Source of the DNA: Temnothorax longispinosus
Taxonomy: Eukaryota; Arthropoda; Insecta; Hymenoptera; Formicidae
Direction of reading: 5' to 3'
Assembly: GCF_030848805.1 (NCBI RefSeq)
Contig: NC_092368.1
Coordinates: 3,940,441 to 4,004,440, forward strand
DNA: 64,000 bases
Shown here: one piece after another, positions 48,610-60,716 of the stretch
Numbering within the stretch: the stretch's first letter is position 1
Layout of the letters: the number at the start of each line of letters is the position of its first letter
The notes under the pieces: model-generated
The model's input: the letters and a program-made list of their open reading frames with translations, nothing else
What the model was told of the DNA's origin: nothing
Databases searched by the model: none
Made by a program: the position numbers and the translations under genes

Positions 48610-51600
48610 GTGCGCAGCAGGTTCAAGAAGTCAATGAATGGATAAGAATTCGAACAGTATAGAAACAATAATCTCCCACCAAAAATTAAGTAATCATCAC
48701 GTAAAAATGATCCGATAGTCTCTGCAACGTTAATATAAATATTAATAAACATGATGTTGTACAAATGTGCTTATTATTAACAAATAAATTTATAAATATG
48801 TGTTTAATCAAGTTATTCTGTTTAATTATTTATTATACTAAATTAACTATTATAGTTGCACCTAGATTCTGATAAAAAAATTGATTATTTTTGTCTAAAA
48901 GATTAAGAAGAGATCGGTGCCTCGAGGTATTAATAGACGATGTGCTGTAAGGAAAAACCGCGACAGGTGCTGTCACAGTTAACTTCGGTGGCGACACGTC
49001 GACGTACGCCATTTCGCTCGTCGCAATCGATTACGTTCTCGTTACCTTTCATGTTTTCGGACGTGGCCAAAGAACAGGCGGTGCAGCTACGTGGCTGTAA
49101 TCACGCGAGCTTTTTTTTTCACAACGACTACTGATGCATCTTTTAAAAGATTCATGCCAGGTATAGCGCGACCATCGTAACAATGTAGACGCGATGTAAC
49201 TCGGCGAAACTACGACACACTTATTTCATTTGTGCATTTGCGATATGTTTAATTCAAATTGCACCGTGGGCTTCTCGGGAAGACAGTTATTATTCACCCT
49301 GATTGAAGTTCTGTATAACTTTAACCTCGACTCTACTTCCCGGAGACGGCGGCACGACACTTATAATTTTCAATCGAGTTTTTCTTTCGACGCATCTATG
49401 CCTGGAAATAATATAAACGACGCGTATTAACCCGCCCAGGCTGCACTTCGAGTCTCTTCGAAAAAACATTGTCCGGCGATTTTACGTCGGACAGCTCTTA
49501 ATAACCGCGATACATTTTAAGCAATTCTCCCATCGCAACACACATTTTCGATTACGTACTGAAAAATTAATTATAGAAAATTATCGCTGTCACGCGTGCG
49601 TCACGTGAATCTCTCATGCAAATCTGAACGTTGCACGTATGCGATGTGTAGTAGCGAACGTGTTATTAGTACCGTTTTAAGAGATTACAAGGGTAAACAT
49701 ACACGATTTCAATAGTAAGCCGATATATTTTTTGAATCGTGCATTTATCGCTACGGCTTTGAGACACGTAACACGTACACTCTGCCCGATTGTTTGCGAG
49801 AACTATAGAATTGCAAAAAAAAAAAAAGAGATTATCAGCATTAGTCACGAACATCGGAGAAGATAAGGTGTAGAGAACGGTTACGGCACAATTGCGATTT
49901 GCCATCAATTTTTTCGCTTACGAAGCATTAAGCTATGACACAGAACAAACGTGTCGCGCGAGTTAACGACAATTCAATTGCGTGCAAATCCGCGAAAGAG
50001 AAAGGAAAAAAAAAACGGAACGGACGGAGTGGTTCGATCGGTTACGAGAAACGCAATTTTACGCGAAAAAGAGGCCTTTACCGTTAGGGGTTAAACTGAC
50101 GATCGAAGCGATCGGAGAATCTTAACGACAAAGAGGCGGAGATTCGGCGATCGTTATTTCCGCTCCGATCGCCTCCTCTTCCTCCTTCTTTCTCATTCTC
50201 ACCCTCGCCGTCTCTCTGTCGCTTATTCCGCGAGTCGTATCGGCGATTTTACGAGGGACAGGACAGCGAGGAATACTGCTGGTTCGCTTCGCAGAAGCTG
50301 AAGTGCGCCAGGAGATGTTGAAGAGAGCGCGGGCTGCAGCTCTCTTGAAAATCGCCGCGGCGGCGCGCGGCGCGGCAGTACGGAGAACGGAAGCGCCGTC
50401 CTTCGTTTTGTTAGCCGCAAGAAACGGACGCATGTTACCCATTACCCATGCTGCGGGCCGTGCAGTAAATTATGATTGTCGAGTACATCATCGGCCGAGC
50501 GCGCATTAGTTCCCCGGGGAAGGTAGCAGTCTCTCTCTCGTGCAGTTGTTCGCGTGGCGCTCAAATTACATTGTACGGCCGTCGTTTTTCGTCGAAATGA
50601 CGTGCGACTTGCCGCACAATCGAGAATCAATATCCTTTCGGAAAATATCGCAAAAACGGTTTGACGTAAAAACTGCAAGTCGCGTGCAAACGATTGAAAG
50701 TCAGGATTGCATATAACGCTTCGCTGCGATAATTATTAAAAGTAAAGCTTACGAATAATGGTGATTGATATAATAAAAACTATTCGTATATATGGCGTCT
50801 TAATTCAGAGAATAATATTATCAATATGTTCCCAGGCAGTCAGAATTCACAGGCGTGATCGAGATAAGTATATGCCTCTCTTTGATTAATTCTATTTTTC
50901 TCTCGACAATGTTTTTGGCGTGGGGTGTGCGATATTTTAAATAGAATAATTCAAATTAATCATCACGGTGATGTGCAGCAATCCGGCGCGCTCAGAGAGA
51001 TGCGACGCTATTTTCCCACGTGAGCGTGCGGATTAATTATCCCGGCGATTTAATTGATCAACAGCGCGGTGCCGCGTGCGACATGCGACCGACGGCACGT
51101 GCGGCGCTGTCGATTTTAGCACTTGACAAAGTACACTTGGCACTTTGCACCGACACTCGCGTGTGTCACAGTGAGTCAGTAGTGAATCACGATTCGCCTG
51201 CCAGGCTGTCAGCCTTATTAAGACGCTATGCCGGTTGGGTAATCGTCATAACCCGATTTGCGGATAAGGGAATATCGATAATGCGCATTCGATAGGACGA
51301 TAAGGCTCGTCTATTCTCGTCAGCAGGGATGCATCACACGATCGAGTGTTTTAGTATTTTGATTTAGATAAGAATTAGCGTGAGATGATGAGATTGAAAA
51401 AATTAGCGTGATTAAAGATAAAACTTTTCATTTTCTCTCTTTGTTTCGTGCATAAAGCAACGAAATTAATGTGCATCGTCCAATAGAGACGTACAATTTA
51501 TCGTGAGAAGATCGACGGGACGCGTTCAGGTGATAACGGACCCAACGTAATGGAAAGACGGTACTACTCGTGCGAGAAGAGTTACAAATCCTCTCACATA

Positions 51601-51795
51601 AAGCTCTCGATACAGCGGTCGAGGATAGTTACCCAACATATTCTCTCCGTAATTGATAGACTAATGACATCGCAAATAGGTTAAATGCACAAACTGTTGT
51701 AATTTCGACAGGGAACGAAGCAATTACCGAGAGCGGAGGACTATGATAATACCTGGGACTTGGTTCAATTAAAACGGGAACCGGGCTGATAATTC

Positions 51796-51832
51796 CGCGC
51801 GCGCGCGCGCGGCGCGCGATTGGCAAATCGCG
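51796..51832. repeat. (CG)n run plus hairpin
   Basis: An alternating CG run to about 51818 is followed by CGCGATT (51815-51821) and AATCGCG (51826-51832), a perfect 7-bp inverted pair with a four-base loop. Alternating CG can adopt Z-DNA. Confidence 0.8.
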
Positions 51833-53130
51833 AAGCGAGCTAAGCGAACGAGAACGGCCGTAAAAACGACGGTCGTTCGTTTACCTTTAACACTCGCGCG
51901 TCATGTCGCGCAACGTCGCAAAATTAGTTAATCAGTATTTAAGTGGACGTTGCACGCGCGATAAATATAACGCGCGCGGGCGCGCGGCCGCTGATAATTA
52001 ATAATCCCGACGACGACGCGACGTGCGCGAATACGGGCGAAACGGCACGTGCAGACGCAGATAAATCTACAATTTTGCGAACCTACCTCTCGCCAATTTA
52101 CAAATTTACGCGAGCGACGCGCGATATCGCTGCGCCGATGATCGACGAAGGGATTTCCCGACTTAATTATACGCGATTAAATATGCAGAAAAGTGTTCGA
52201 CTTCTACAATTTTCTGGAGTTAAATTTGCTGATAAGAGCGGAATCGTCTTCTGCATCTCTGCGCGAAGTCGCTAAATAGACGGGAGGAACGCTCTCGCCT
52301 ATTATTGATACGTATAGGATTGGGGCGTAGCTATAGAGACCCCCGGTGGAAACAGAACTGCGGAGTTAATGACGGCGATGCGAATCGATATAATGCGCTC
52401 ACTGTCGTGTTGTCGTGTTGCATTTCGCAGCCGCGCGGCGGTGGCGGCGGCGGTCGCGGCGAGGAGGGTCAATTAAAAGCTGTTACCATCGATTGCGCGA
52501 CCGGCCGGCCGTCTGATACGCTGATAATGCGACGCTCTCTGGCGATCGCGCGCCACGATAAATTAATTTCGCGTACGCGAAAAACACACTTCGTTAACGA
52601 CGAACGACGGTCGTTTTGTTTTCGTTTTTTTTTTTTTCACCCTTCCTTTCTCCCTCTCCCTGCCCGGAGACGATAGTCTCGGTAGGACGGAAAATTTTTA
52701 CGTGACGCGCATATCCCGCGGCGAAGACGCATTGTTGATAACACGCAACATCGCGTTGCGCCGCTATATCTCAACACGCCTTTATCTTTTTCACGTGTGG
52801 CTTAATGTATAGTATACGCGGTGCAACTTAATCGCGTCCGCCTTATCCGTCGCGATGCATTACAATACGCAGAACGGTTCGGCATCAATTTCTCTCTCAA
52901 CTCGCCACTTGGCAAATGCGTTTATAATACATTACTCGGACTGTGCGTGTGCTTTGCTCGCACTGAAACTCAAGGTAGAGAAATAGAGAAAAAGAGAAGT
53001 TCTCAATAAACAGTGAAAATAATGCGACAGAATACTTTGCATCGCAAAATTAATTTATGTAACATTATAAGCCTCCATAATGACAATTCGAAATGTTCTG
53101 TTTTTATTGACATATTACATAATTGATAAC

Positions 53131-53165
53131 AATAATAATGAATAATGAATAATGAATAATAATAA
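53131..53165 (+). repeat. AATAATG tandem repeat
   Basis: About four seven-base units, flanked by AAT units. Confidence 0.9.
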
Positions 53166-54800
53166 GTATTACAATTTTAATACGATAAAGAACGAATGGC
53201 GGATTAGTTTCCTAATTTCTAGGAGATCGCTGGGAACCTTGAAGCCAGAATTAAGTTCTCACTCATCGTACCACTTCGTAACTCGTCGCAACAAGATTTC
53301 GGTTTCAGTGGCATCATCGCTATCAGACGTATCCGATTACGCGTATTTGACTATTCTGAGCATTATCGCGCAGGTGAGTCACGTTTGCCGCGGTAGCTGT
53401 CAAGGTAAAACGTTTCCTCGAATCTCGCGATGATTTCTCAGCGAAAATTCAGCCGGCCTATCAGGACTATCAACATTAGTAATATAATAGATAATCGCGC
53501 GAGCACGTGCCGCGATAGTGTTGCGCGGTGCATATGTATGTTTGAGGATATGCGTGTGCAAGTGGCACGCACTATGCTTAATCTTTCGTGCGATGGACAT
53601 ACGAGGGAGGCTGCAGGGAGAAGATCCGGGAACGACAAGGCGAGATAAAGATAGAGAAACGGAGGAAGAGAGAGAGTGACAGCGACGAAAAATAAGATAG
53701 AGCAGAATCAGCGTGGCGAACATCTGCGTGTCGCCGGACACGTCTCGCGGCTAATAAATCGCCACTTATCGATCGCCGCTTGTCGTTACGCAATAAGATG
53801 CATTAGCATAAGACCGCCGAGATATCTATCCACTGGTGCACATATTTTTTTTTTCGTGTCTTCGCCGGTTCGCTGGCTGCTTCGTCGCAATCGTAGCAGC
53901 GAATCCCTTTTTCACTGGCGGTTTTTTTTACGGTTGCAGTAAAAAAGAATATAAATGATATAGCGAAAAAAGGATGTAGAATACAAAATATATCCATCAT
54001 TTAACTTTGTAAAAAACTTTACAAAAAATTATTGGTTATTTCATTTTTATATGGTTTTATTAAACTGTTTTGGAATATCACATGAAACACTGTCCAGATA
54101 CATTGTTTAGATTATTTTTATGTGAAATTATCATTTCTATGATTAATTTATGTATATTTTTATAATATTTTTTTTCTAATTAATACTATATTTATCATTT
54201 GTTATCTTTAAACTTTAATCTCTCTAATAGAGATAGACGCATAATATAAAATTGTACTTCTCTATGTTTTTCATATATTTCCTTGATATACAATTTCGTC
54301 CAAATATACCGAAGGCACGTTTAACGAAAACGGAGAAAATTGCTGCGCGTCATCCACGTGCTGAGTGGCGAGCAGGGCCAAAGTGCAAGACGCAATTACG
54401 GTACGCACGTCGTCTTTATCGCGTCCCGTGAATCATCTCGATCGTTATTGTCTTACGACGTTACGCACGCTATCGGGGTTTTCAGGTCCCTCTCTCAACG
54501 TCTTTTCCTGCCGATTCTACGTTTCTCTCCGCTGTTTTCTTTGCGTTCGCGATACACGACGCGTGCACACGCTACTTCATCGATAAGAAACTTTCAAGTG
54601 GTTGCACTTGTACTTGAACGTTGTGTTTGGAGAAATAGTGAGATAAACCGGCGAGGAAAATAGACAAGGGATCAAGCTCGAATTAAAATTGATTGAATGC
54701 TTAAATATGACCTTGTTAGTATCGTATAAAAAAAATTTTTTTTCTTCTTTTTGTTAGTACCGTAATTATTAAAATTATTATACCTTGCTTGTACTTGTCT

Positions 54801-54903
54801 TACTTTTATCTTTAAACATACATTGTCTATTAATGGAAAAAAACGGCAGGGTAACCGCTGTTTTTTTCCATTGATAGACAATCAATACTTAAAATTAAAG
54901 TCG
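54801..54903. repeat. long imperfect hairpin (~45-bp arms)
   Basis: The inner arms are 54822-54847 (starting ATTGTCTAT, ending AAACGGC) and 54857-54882 (ending ATAGACAAT). They pair over 26 positions with only two G-U wobbles when read as + strand RNA. Pairing continues outward, imperfectly, for about 20 more bases on each side (ACTTT...TTTAA with TTAAAATTAAAGT). The loop is about nine bases. This is the strongest hairpin noticed in the window. It could be a miRNA-like precursor, a hairpin MITE or a recent palindromic insertion. Confidence 0.85.
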
Positions 54904-55194
54904 AGATATTTATAGTCTTACAGACATCAAAGTGTGTGAGAATTTAAATTTATATTTATTATTTCTATATATGACATATATTATATAATACATATAAATA
55001 TAATATCATAATATGTTTCTAAAATTTCCTTTATACCTACATATATTACAACATGTATATGCATACTAATTCATATTTAGTAAAATTTTATACTGAATTT
55101 TTAATCGCTTGCGCAGAAAGCGAAGGAGCGAAAGAGAAACGAGCTCAATCACATTCTATTACCAGTACATGCCGTTTCATAATTGACACTTATC

Positions 55195-55262
55195 AAGAGA
55201 TTCGCGGATTAAGAAAACAATTTGTTTTCAAGTCGATAAGAGACTCTTAAATCCGCGCTCTT
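55195..55262. repeat. imperfect 68-nt hairpin
   Basis: AAGAG...CGCGGAT-TAAGA on the left pairs with TCTTAAATCCGCG-CTCTT on the right, with a three-base bulge on the left and one unpaired base. A small inner stem (GAAAACAA with TTGTTTTC) lies in the left part of the loop. Confidence 0.7.
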
Positions 55263-56438
55263 AAATATAGTTTAACATCTGCGATACCGTTCGCACTGTC
55301 GGGAGCACAAACCTAGCATTGTCCAGGCGGCATCGGGAATTATCGCGACCTGTCAAAACATATCTCGGTGCATGCATTATCGGTCTCTTTCCAAGACGGG
55401 TGAGTGGGTCAACCGTGGTCGTGTGACACAGCGAATATGCGGGCGAGCCAGACTCGGATCGCGTTGCAACGTCGCGAATCGCATAAACGTCGATCAAATA
55501 ACGATCGAGATTATCTCGCGCAGAAGGCTCTCTTTCTATTTATCTTGCGCTCCCTCCTTCGAAATTTTATGATAACATAGCTAGCTTTTTCTTATTCAAT
55601 TCAACGTATGAAATAATTTCGACAATCATCTACTATTAATTATTCGTGCAATTTACATACATTTATATTTTCACTAGACTATTTAAATTGTATCTTTGCA
55701 GTAAAATTTTCTCTCTTCTTTGCATATTATATTCCATAAATTTCATTATTTCGTTTTTTACTTATGGATATATTCTAATTCCATTTTTCATGCAAAAAAT
55801 ATGTAGGAGATGCACTTAAAATATCTTTAAGTTCTAAAGCATAATCAATGTTATTAAGCCTTCCTCATCTCTTTTCCTCTCTCCATCTTTCTTTCCTATC
55901 GGAATTTTGCTTACCGCTATATCACGCAATTAACTTTATCAGTTAGTGCGTCCGATTGCAAAATCTCGCGAGCGGATGTCGAATACGCTTGGCTCGCGAT
56001 GATTAAGGCGATTAAATGTCGCGTAAACAGGTCGCAAAATACGTCACGGACAGGAAAGCCGAGTCGAAGAGGTGGGGATCGTGGGAAAACGCGATAAATT
56101 TCGAGATGTTTGGAATTTCTCGCGCCGTACTTGGCGGTCGCGCGTATAGGTACGTTTCGCGGACTAATGACGGAGCTCACGGCTAATCTTCTAGTACGGT
56201 TCCGTCAAGGCCGCGGCTCTGACTCAACCGAGAACAGCTGTTTTGTCATAAAGAGCGCGGGAGATATCCGAGTCCTGCCTTAGATAGTGACTTCCTGCTG
56301 ACCTCGCTGCGCTAGCATGTGCAATTAGCGTCTCCCGGCGATAGGCGACCGCGACGAGAGATTTCGATTTTGCGTAATTACCATATCTCCGCCGCAAGAT
56401 CGTCTGTATGCGTACCGCGACGGAAATACGTGAACTGC

Positions 56439-56470
56439 ATGATCCCGATGCATCATCATTCCGGGATCAT
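56439..56470. repeat. 9-bp perfect hairpin
   Basis: ATGATCCCG and CGGGATCAT flank a 14-base spacer. Confidence 0.8.
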
Positions 56471-57363
56471 CTTAAAATAAGAGAAAAAGAAAAAGATCGA
56501 ATATAAACTGAAACCGATTTAATCGGATGTTTGAAGTTCAATCTGAATAAACAGCGTCGACCTGAATAGTGGGAACAACATGGTAAAGTTAAATACGTGA
56601 CTTATGCCAAGCCCGTAATTATTTCGAGATGATACAAGGCTCCATTGCTACGGCTCATCATTATGTGGGAATTATTATCGCATTGAAATGTACGCAATTA
56701 ATTGCTGCACGCAAATTGTAACTGATGAAAGTACAAATATTAGTGGGACAGCGCTTCCGCGCACGATATTCGAATATGTTTATGGCGCATGTAAATGCGA
56801 AGTGTTTGTCGATTCGCGTTCGCTAATGAGAACAGAATTTAAATCGCATGTTAACATCAAACGCGTACGATTAATTTCGCTGTGTGTCATTATGCATTTT
56901 GTGATAATAAAGCGAAAGATAGATATTTAACTTTAATTTTCGAAACAACGCTGAACTTTTAAATGTATATGTGACAGTATATGTGATTATACTGATACTT
57001 TTTTTTACTTATTTTTTATTTTATTCGGCTATATTTCTTTTATTTAAAAAGTCTTATTTCTTGGTTTTCTCTTTAAGAAGTTTTGATTCGTATGTATATA
57101 CAACTGAAAAAAAGAATAATTATACGGCAAGATCCAATCAACGTGTTGCGATCGCATATTCGAATGTTTCACGAGTCGGCAGAAGTCGATAAAAAAAAGA
57201 GAGAAGAGAGAGAGAAAGAGAGAACGAAAAAGACAGCTTTCCTCGCAGCAATCGAGATCTCGCAATCGTGCACACAGCCGTGAAAATGTCCGAGTCACGC
57301 GAGCCGCGTATCGTCCGCATCATTTCGTACCATTTCGCGGGGACTCGGTTCGCGCAGCAATAA

Positions 57364-57480
57364 AGCCGCGTGTGTACCGTGGTGTTTGCGCGCACGCGAA
57401 ATCGAGAATCCGTGAATGCTTTAACGAGGTGGCGGAATTTTCGACGATTGCGACGCGAACGGGCGTTATACGTGCGTGAC
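57364..57480 (+). other. 5' leader of the kinase exon
   Basis: An in-frame TAA at 57361-57363 closes the kinase frame upstream. No ATG occurs in that frame before 57481, so this interval is 5'UTR if the exon is first, as its start codon suggests. The transcription start was not identified. Confidence 0.55.
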
Positions 57481-57678
57481 ATGACGCGTACGAACGCGAC
57501 GGCAGAGAACGGCAGAGGAGGCGGAGGAGGCAGTAGCAACAGCGGCGGCGACGTCGTCGTCGTTGGGCCCGCGAAGAAGACCTTGATCCGCGTCGGCAAG
57601 TATCAGATGCTGGGGCCCCTCGGCAAGGGAAACTTCGCGCGCGTCGAAGAGGCCATCCACACCGTCCTCGGAGTCAAG
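57481..57678 (+). CDS. AMPK-related (CAMKL) Ser/Thr kinase, first coding exon, HUNK-like
   Basis: Encodes the first 66 residues of a protein kinase that phosphorylates Ser/Thr. M1 is the first ATG after an in-frame stop. Residues 11-29 are a flexible Gly/Ser stretch and a Val run. IRVGKYQMLGPLGKGNFARV (36-55) is strand beta1 plus the ATP-binding glycine-rich loop G48-K-G50-N-F-A-R-V55. The third loop glycine is Ala, as is usual in SIK, MARK and HUNK kinases. EEAIHTVLGVK leads into beta2, and the catalytic VAIK lysine must come from the next exon. The exon ends after AAG at a GTGAGT donor, phase 0. The RVG-Y start and V-E--H---G-KV spacing best match HUNK as I remember it; SIK or MARK remain possible. 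The remaining exons lie beyond the window. Confidence 0.85.
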
Positions 57679-57684
57679 GTGAGT
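57679..57684 (+). promoter_or_regulatory. splice donor after kinase exon 1
   Basis: AAG|GTGAGT is a close match to the metazoan donor consensus. It lies where the kinase fold similarity stops, and the reading frame past it soon becomes unlike any kinase. Confidence 0.85.
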
Positions 57685-58199
57685 GTGATAAACTCGAATC
57701 ACCGCCGGGAGCGAGCGGGGCGGCCCCGAAGCCTCGTGTAAACCCATCTCCACGCGCGCTCCTGCCTCGCCGGCATGAAAATGGAGAACGCTGAACGCTC
57801 TCGTCCGCGCGCGCGTTCCCCTTGCGAGTTGCGCTGCGCGAGAGGCGAAAGCTGCTCCCTTGCGGGACCAACATAAATCTTTCATCCCGACGCGAAACGC
57901 GATCGTGAGAACACGCGCATCGCGCGCCGAGACGATGTTCACCCTTTAGACCGGACATCCTTTTCGTAGAATAGTTTCCAGGATTGATTACGACAATATC
58001 AAGTAGAGTTTGGTACCTATATTCCTTACAATTGGAAATGATATATCGATACTTTGCGCAAACTTACCGCGAAATATCGAAGGATTTAGTCCTTTTCACG
58101 TTAGGAGTTAGGACACGTGGCCGCGAGACACGAGTATGCACTTTAAGAGCATGTTTTTCTAGGATCTTTATAATTATTTTAACGCATGTTTATTGCGCG

Positions 58200-58210
58200 G
58201 ACGTCACGTG
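58200..58210. promoter_or_regulatory. E-box/CRE composite
   Basis: GACGTCACGTG is the reverse complement of the first 11 bases of the composite at 16262-16273. It is intronic in the kinase gene. Confidence 0.3.
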
Positions 58211-58649
58211 TGAATTTATGTCCTTTGTGAATTATGCGTGAACCCTGACAGCCTGTTCCACGTGTATTCCTCTGAAGCGATAATCTTCCTAAGTGACCGC
58301 AGACGTTTCAATCGCGCATAAATTATAAAAATTACCCTGCATAATGAGAGGTCTGGGTATTAACAGTCAATCTAAAATCTTACCTACGCGCGTGACATTT
58401 CTGTGAATAATTCTAATATTATGTAACGTGATACGTGTTCGCGCGTCGGTTGCTCCGTTTTTAATTTTATCGAGGAAGAATCGCTTCGAGCTTACGTCAG
58501 ACAAGCGAGAGCGGCTGGATCGTCTTTTCGTCGTATTAATCACTCCGCGGCGCGCATCACACGTATTTCCAGAGCGGGCATTGAATCATTTGTCTGGAAT
58601 CCATGCACCGAAAGTCTCACATAAATAAGAGACCTTCCAAAAAAAGACA

Positions 58650-58740
58650 CGAATAATTAAAAAAAAAAAAAAAAAGGACAAAATGTTCTACCGAATAAGA
58701 TACGAATAAATAAAAAAAAGGACAAAAAGTTCTACTGTAG
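58650..58740 (+). repeat. 53-bp tandem duplication with poly-A
   Basis: CGAATAA, a poly-A run, GGACAAAA and GTTCTAC occur in that order in both units (starting 58650 and 58703). The poly-A is about 17 bases in the first unit and 8 in the second. Confidence 0.9.
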
Positions 58741-60232
58741 ATATGCACCTTCGTTCGATCTCTTACTGTGTTATTTCGTGTTAGTTTCTGAACACGAAAA
58801 TGACGTAGATTTGAGCACTTGACATTGTGCTTGGCACAGACGATACCGCGTGATGAAAGATGAGCGTCAGGTTTCCGAACGTTTCCTTCTCTTTGTGCCA
58901 TCCTAAATACCAGTGAGATTTCTCTCTCTCCCCCACTCTCTTTTTTCTTCTTTTTTTGTGTGGGAACCTTTCCATTTTAAAATATTCTTCCCGAAGATTA
59001 TCTGGTGCCCGATCGATCGACGATCACGGAATCCAGACTATGTCGGAAGACCGCTGTCGTCTGGGATTCATCCCTGATTTATTCCGATACTCGATTCTAA
59101 TTTGTATATCCCGCTACAGAATAGGTAATTTATCCCCTAAATGGACTAAAGCGAATCATGAAAATTGATCTCTCATGATAAGATACACCCATTTATAACT
59201 CATCAATTTTTAATCTTGGACACGATAATCTTGATAAATAATCGACAGTCGCAAATTGAAGTCTACTTCAGTTTGACCGATAAATAAGGTGTCATTTATT
59301 ATCTTTATTTATTTTTTGTCGTTTATTATCAGTAGTTTATTTTATGTTTTCGATTTATTACTTTAATTTGTTGCTACTAAAATTCCGATCCTTCAAATCT
59401 TTGAATCAATTAAAAAGTATATATATGTCTTTGGAATTCTAATGCATTTAGCCATACTATGCATTCCACAAATGCAAGTCGAAGGAATATCTTTCTCGAT
59501 GTGTGCATCAATTTTTTTTTTATTACGACGATGACGTATCGCTTCATTCGCTTCTAGGCGAGAAACTTTTTCTACCTATTTTTCACGAAACGTACAAATA
59601 TGACTAAAGGTACATTCTGCGCGGACATTATATATTTTTTTTCTGTAAAGGCGACGCGTCATCATCGTGGAAAGCTCCTCGGACGCGGTGGAAGATAACG
59701 TTGGAGCATCTGGCGTCGTTTACCGCCGAGAAAGACGAACGGGGTGATTAAAGGAGGCCGCGGGAACCGCGGTGGTTTGCGCTGTCGGTGGAAATACGGC
59801 AGGGATGCGAGGCGCGGGGAACGTTCGTGGAACGATAGACACCGATCGCTACGGGGAAATCGTTTGCGGTTATCTTGCCGAGAAGCCGATAACACGCCGC
59901 CTCCGTGTGGTTTTCTCTCCTCTCTCGCGCGTCAGGACGGAAGCCCCAGCCGCGCTGACGACTCTCCGCATCTCCGCGCGTTTTACGAGACGCGTAAAAA
60001 AAAGGAGCCGCACACTTCCGATCGCGGGACAACGTTTAACGAGGCTCTTCGAGGTCCGTCATCTCGAAGTGCCGACGACAACGTCGGCAGTCCGACGTTG
60101 CGTTATATTTCCCGCGCGCGTCACGTTCGATGCGATCGAAACATATATTGCGCATATCCGGTTATGAGAGCCGAATCGATTTCGCAGCGCTACAAACATA
60201 TCTCGACGTGTGCTTTCTTATGCACCATGAAA

Positions 60233-60340
60233 ATATCCTCAGGGGGAGGATTCGCCCGAGAATGAGATTACTGTGTGGATATTCGACTGAAAACAAAGAT
60301 GCTCCGAGAGGATATCCTCCGATATCTTCCGCGGATATCG
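60233..60340. repeat. cluster of GATATC/GGATATCC palindromes
   Basis: ATCCTC/GAGGAT around AGGGG at the left, a perfect 12-bp palindrome GAGGATATCCTC at 60308-60319, then CGATATC and GATATCG as 7-bp inverted arms. GGATAT words recur between them. Confidence 0.7.
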
Positions 60341-60610
60341 TCTGACGCTGAGAATATTTTGCGCGGCAACATTTTGAAAAATATATGTCCTAAAAAGGAA
60401 GATATGTTCATGTGACAATGCAAGAATATGAGATTAGACTAGATCTCGACAACGTTGACACGAGAATGAGATGGCACGGAAATATATTTAATATCATCGC
60501 TTTCTGTTTATTATTTCAGGGCACGAAAAATTAAAACTTTGTCATAATTTAAATAAAACGCAATCCTGACGATTAATTTTCATATTTTTGTGAAAGAATT
60601 TACGCTTAAT

Positions 60611-60716
60611 GATAATAAATAGCCGCGTGCGCATCAATTCCTCAGTATCAAGCATATGCAATGCGATAATAAACGGCTAATGCGTATCAATTTGCGCGTC
60701 TCAAGCATCGACGAGA
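60611..60716 (+). repeat. 54-bp diverged tandem duplication
   Basis: Units at 60611 and 60665 share GATAATAAA, GGC/GCC, TGCG-ATCAATT and TCAAGCAT in order. A partial third match (GATAATA then GCGCATCA) follows near 60748-60782. Confidence 0.8.

Larger units (their letters stand above)
48101..53990. other. intergenic region, no supported gene
   Basis: A possible decayed coding remnant at 48328-48609, AT-rich DNA at about 48720-48900, CpG-rich DNA at 50.1-50.6 and 51.8-52.7 kb, a (CG)n run and hairpin at 51796-51832, a GGC-rich stretch near 52435 and an AATAATG tandem at 53131-53165. Minus-strand frames such as 50122-50442 are GC-rich and unrecognised. Confidence 0.5.
53991..57360. other. region upstream of the kinase exon, no other gene seen
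   Basis: AT-rich at about 53990-54300, 54680-55060, 55600-55850 and 56930-57120. It contains three hairpins (54801-54903, 55195-55262, 56439-56470). The promoter of the kinase gene is presumably near 57.1-57.4 kb or in an upstream exon; no TATA/initiator pair was identified. Confidence 0.55.

Noticed and set aside
57138..57599. 153-codon minus-strand frame over the kinase exon
   Set aside because: Antisense shadow of the kinase exon and its GC-rich leader; it encodes low-complexity Thr/Leu/Pro sequence.
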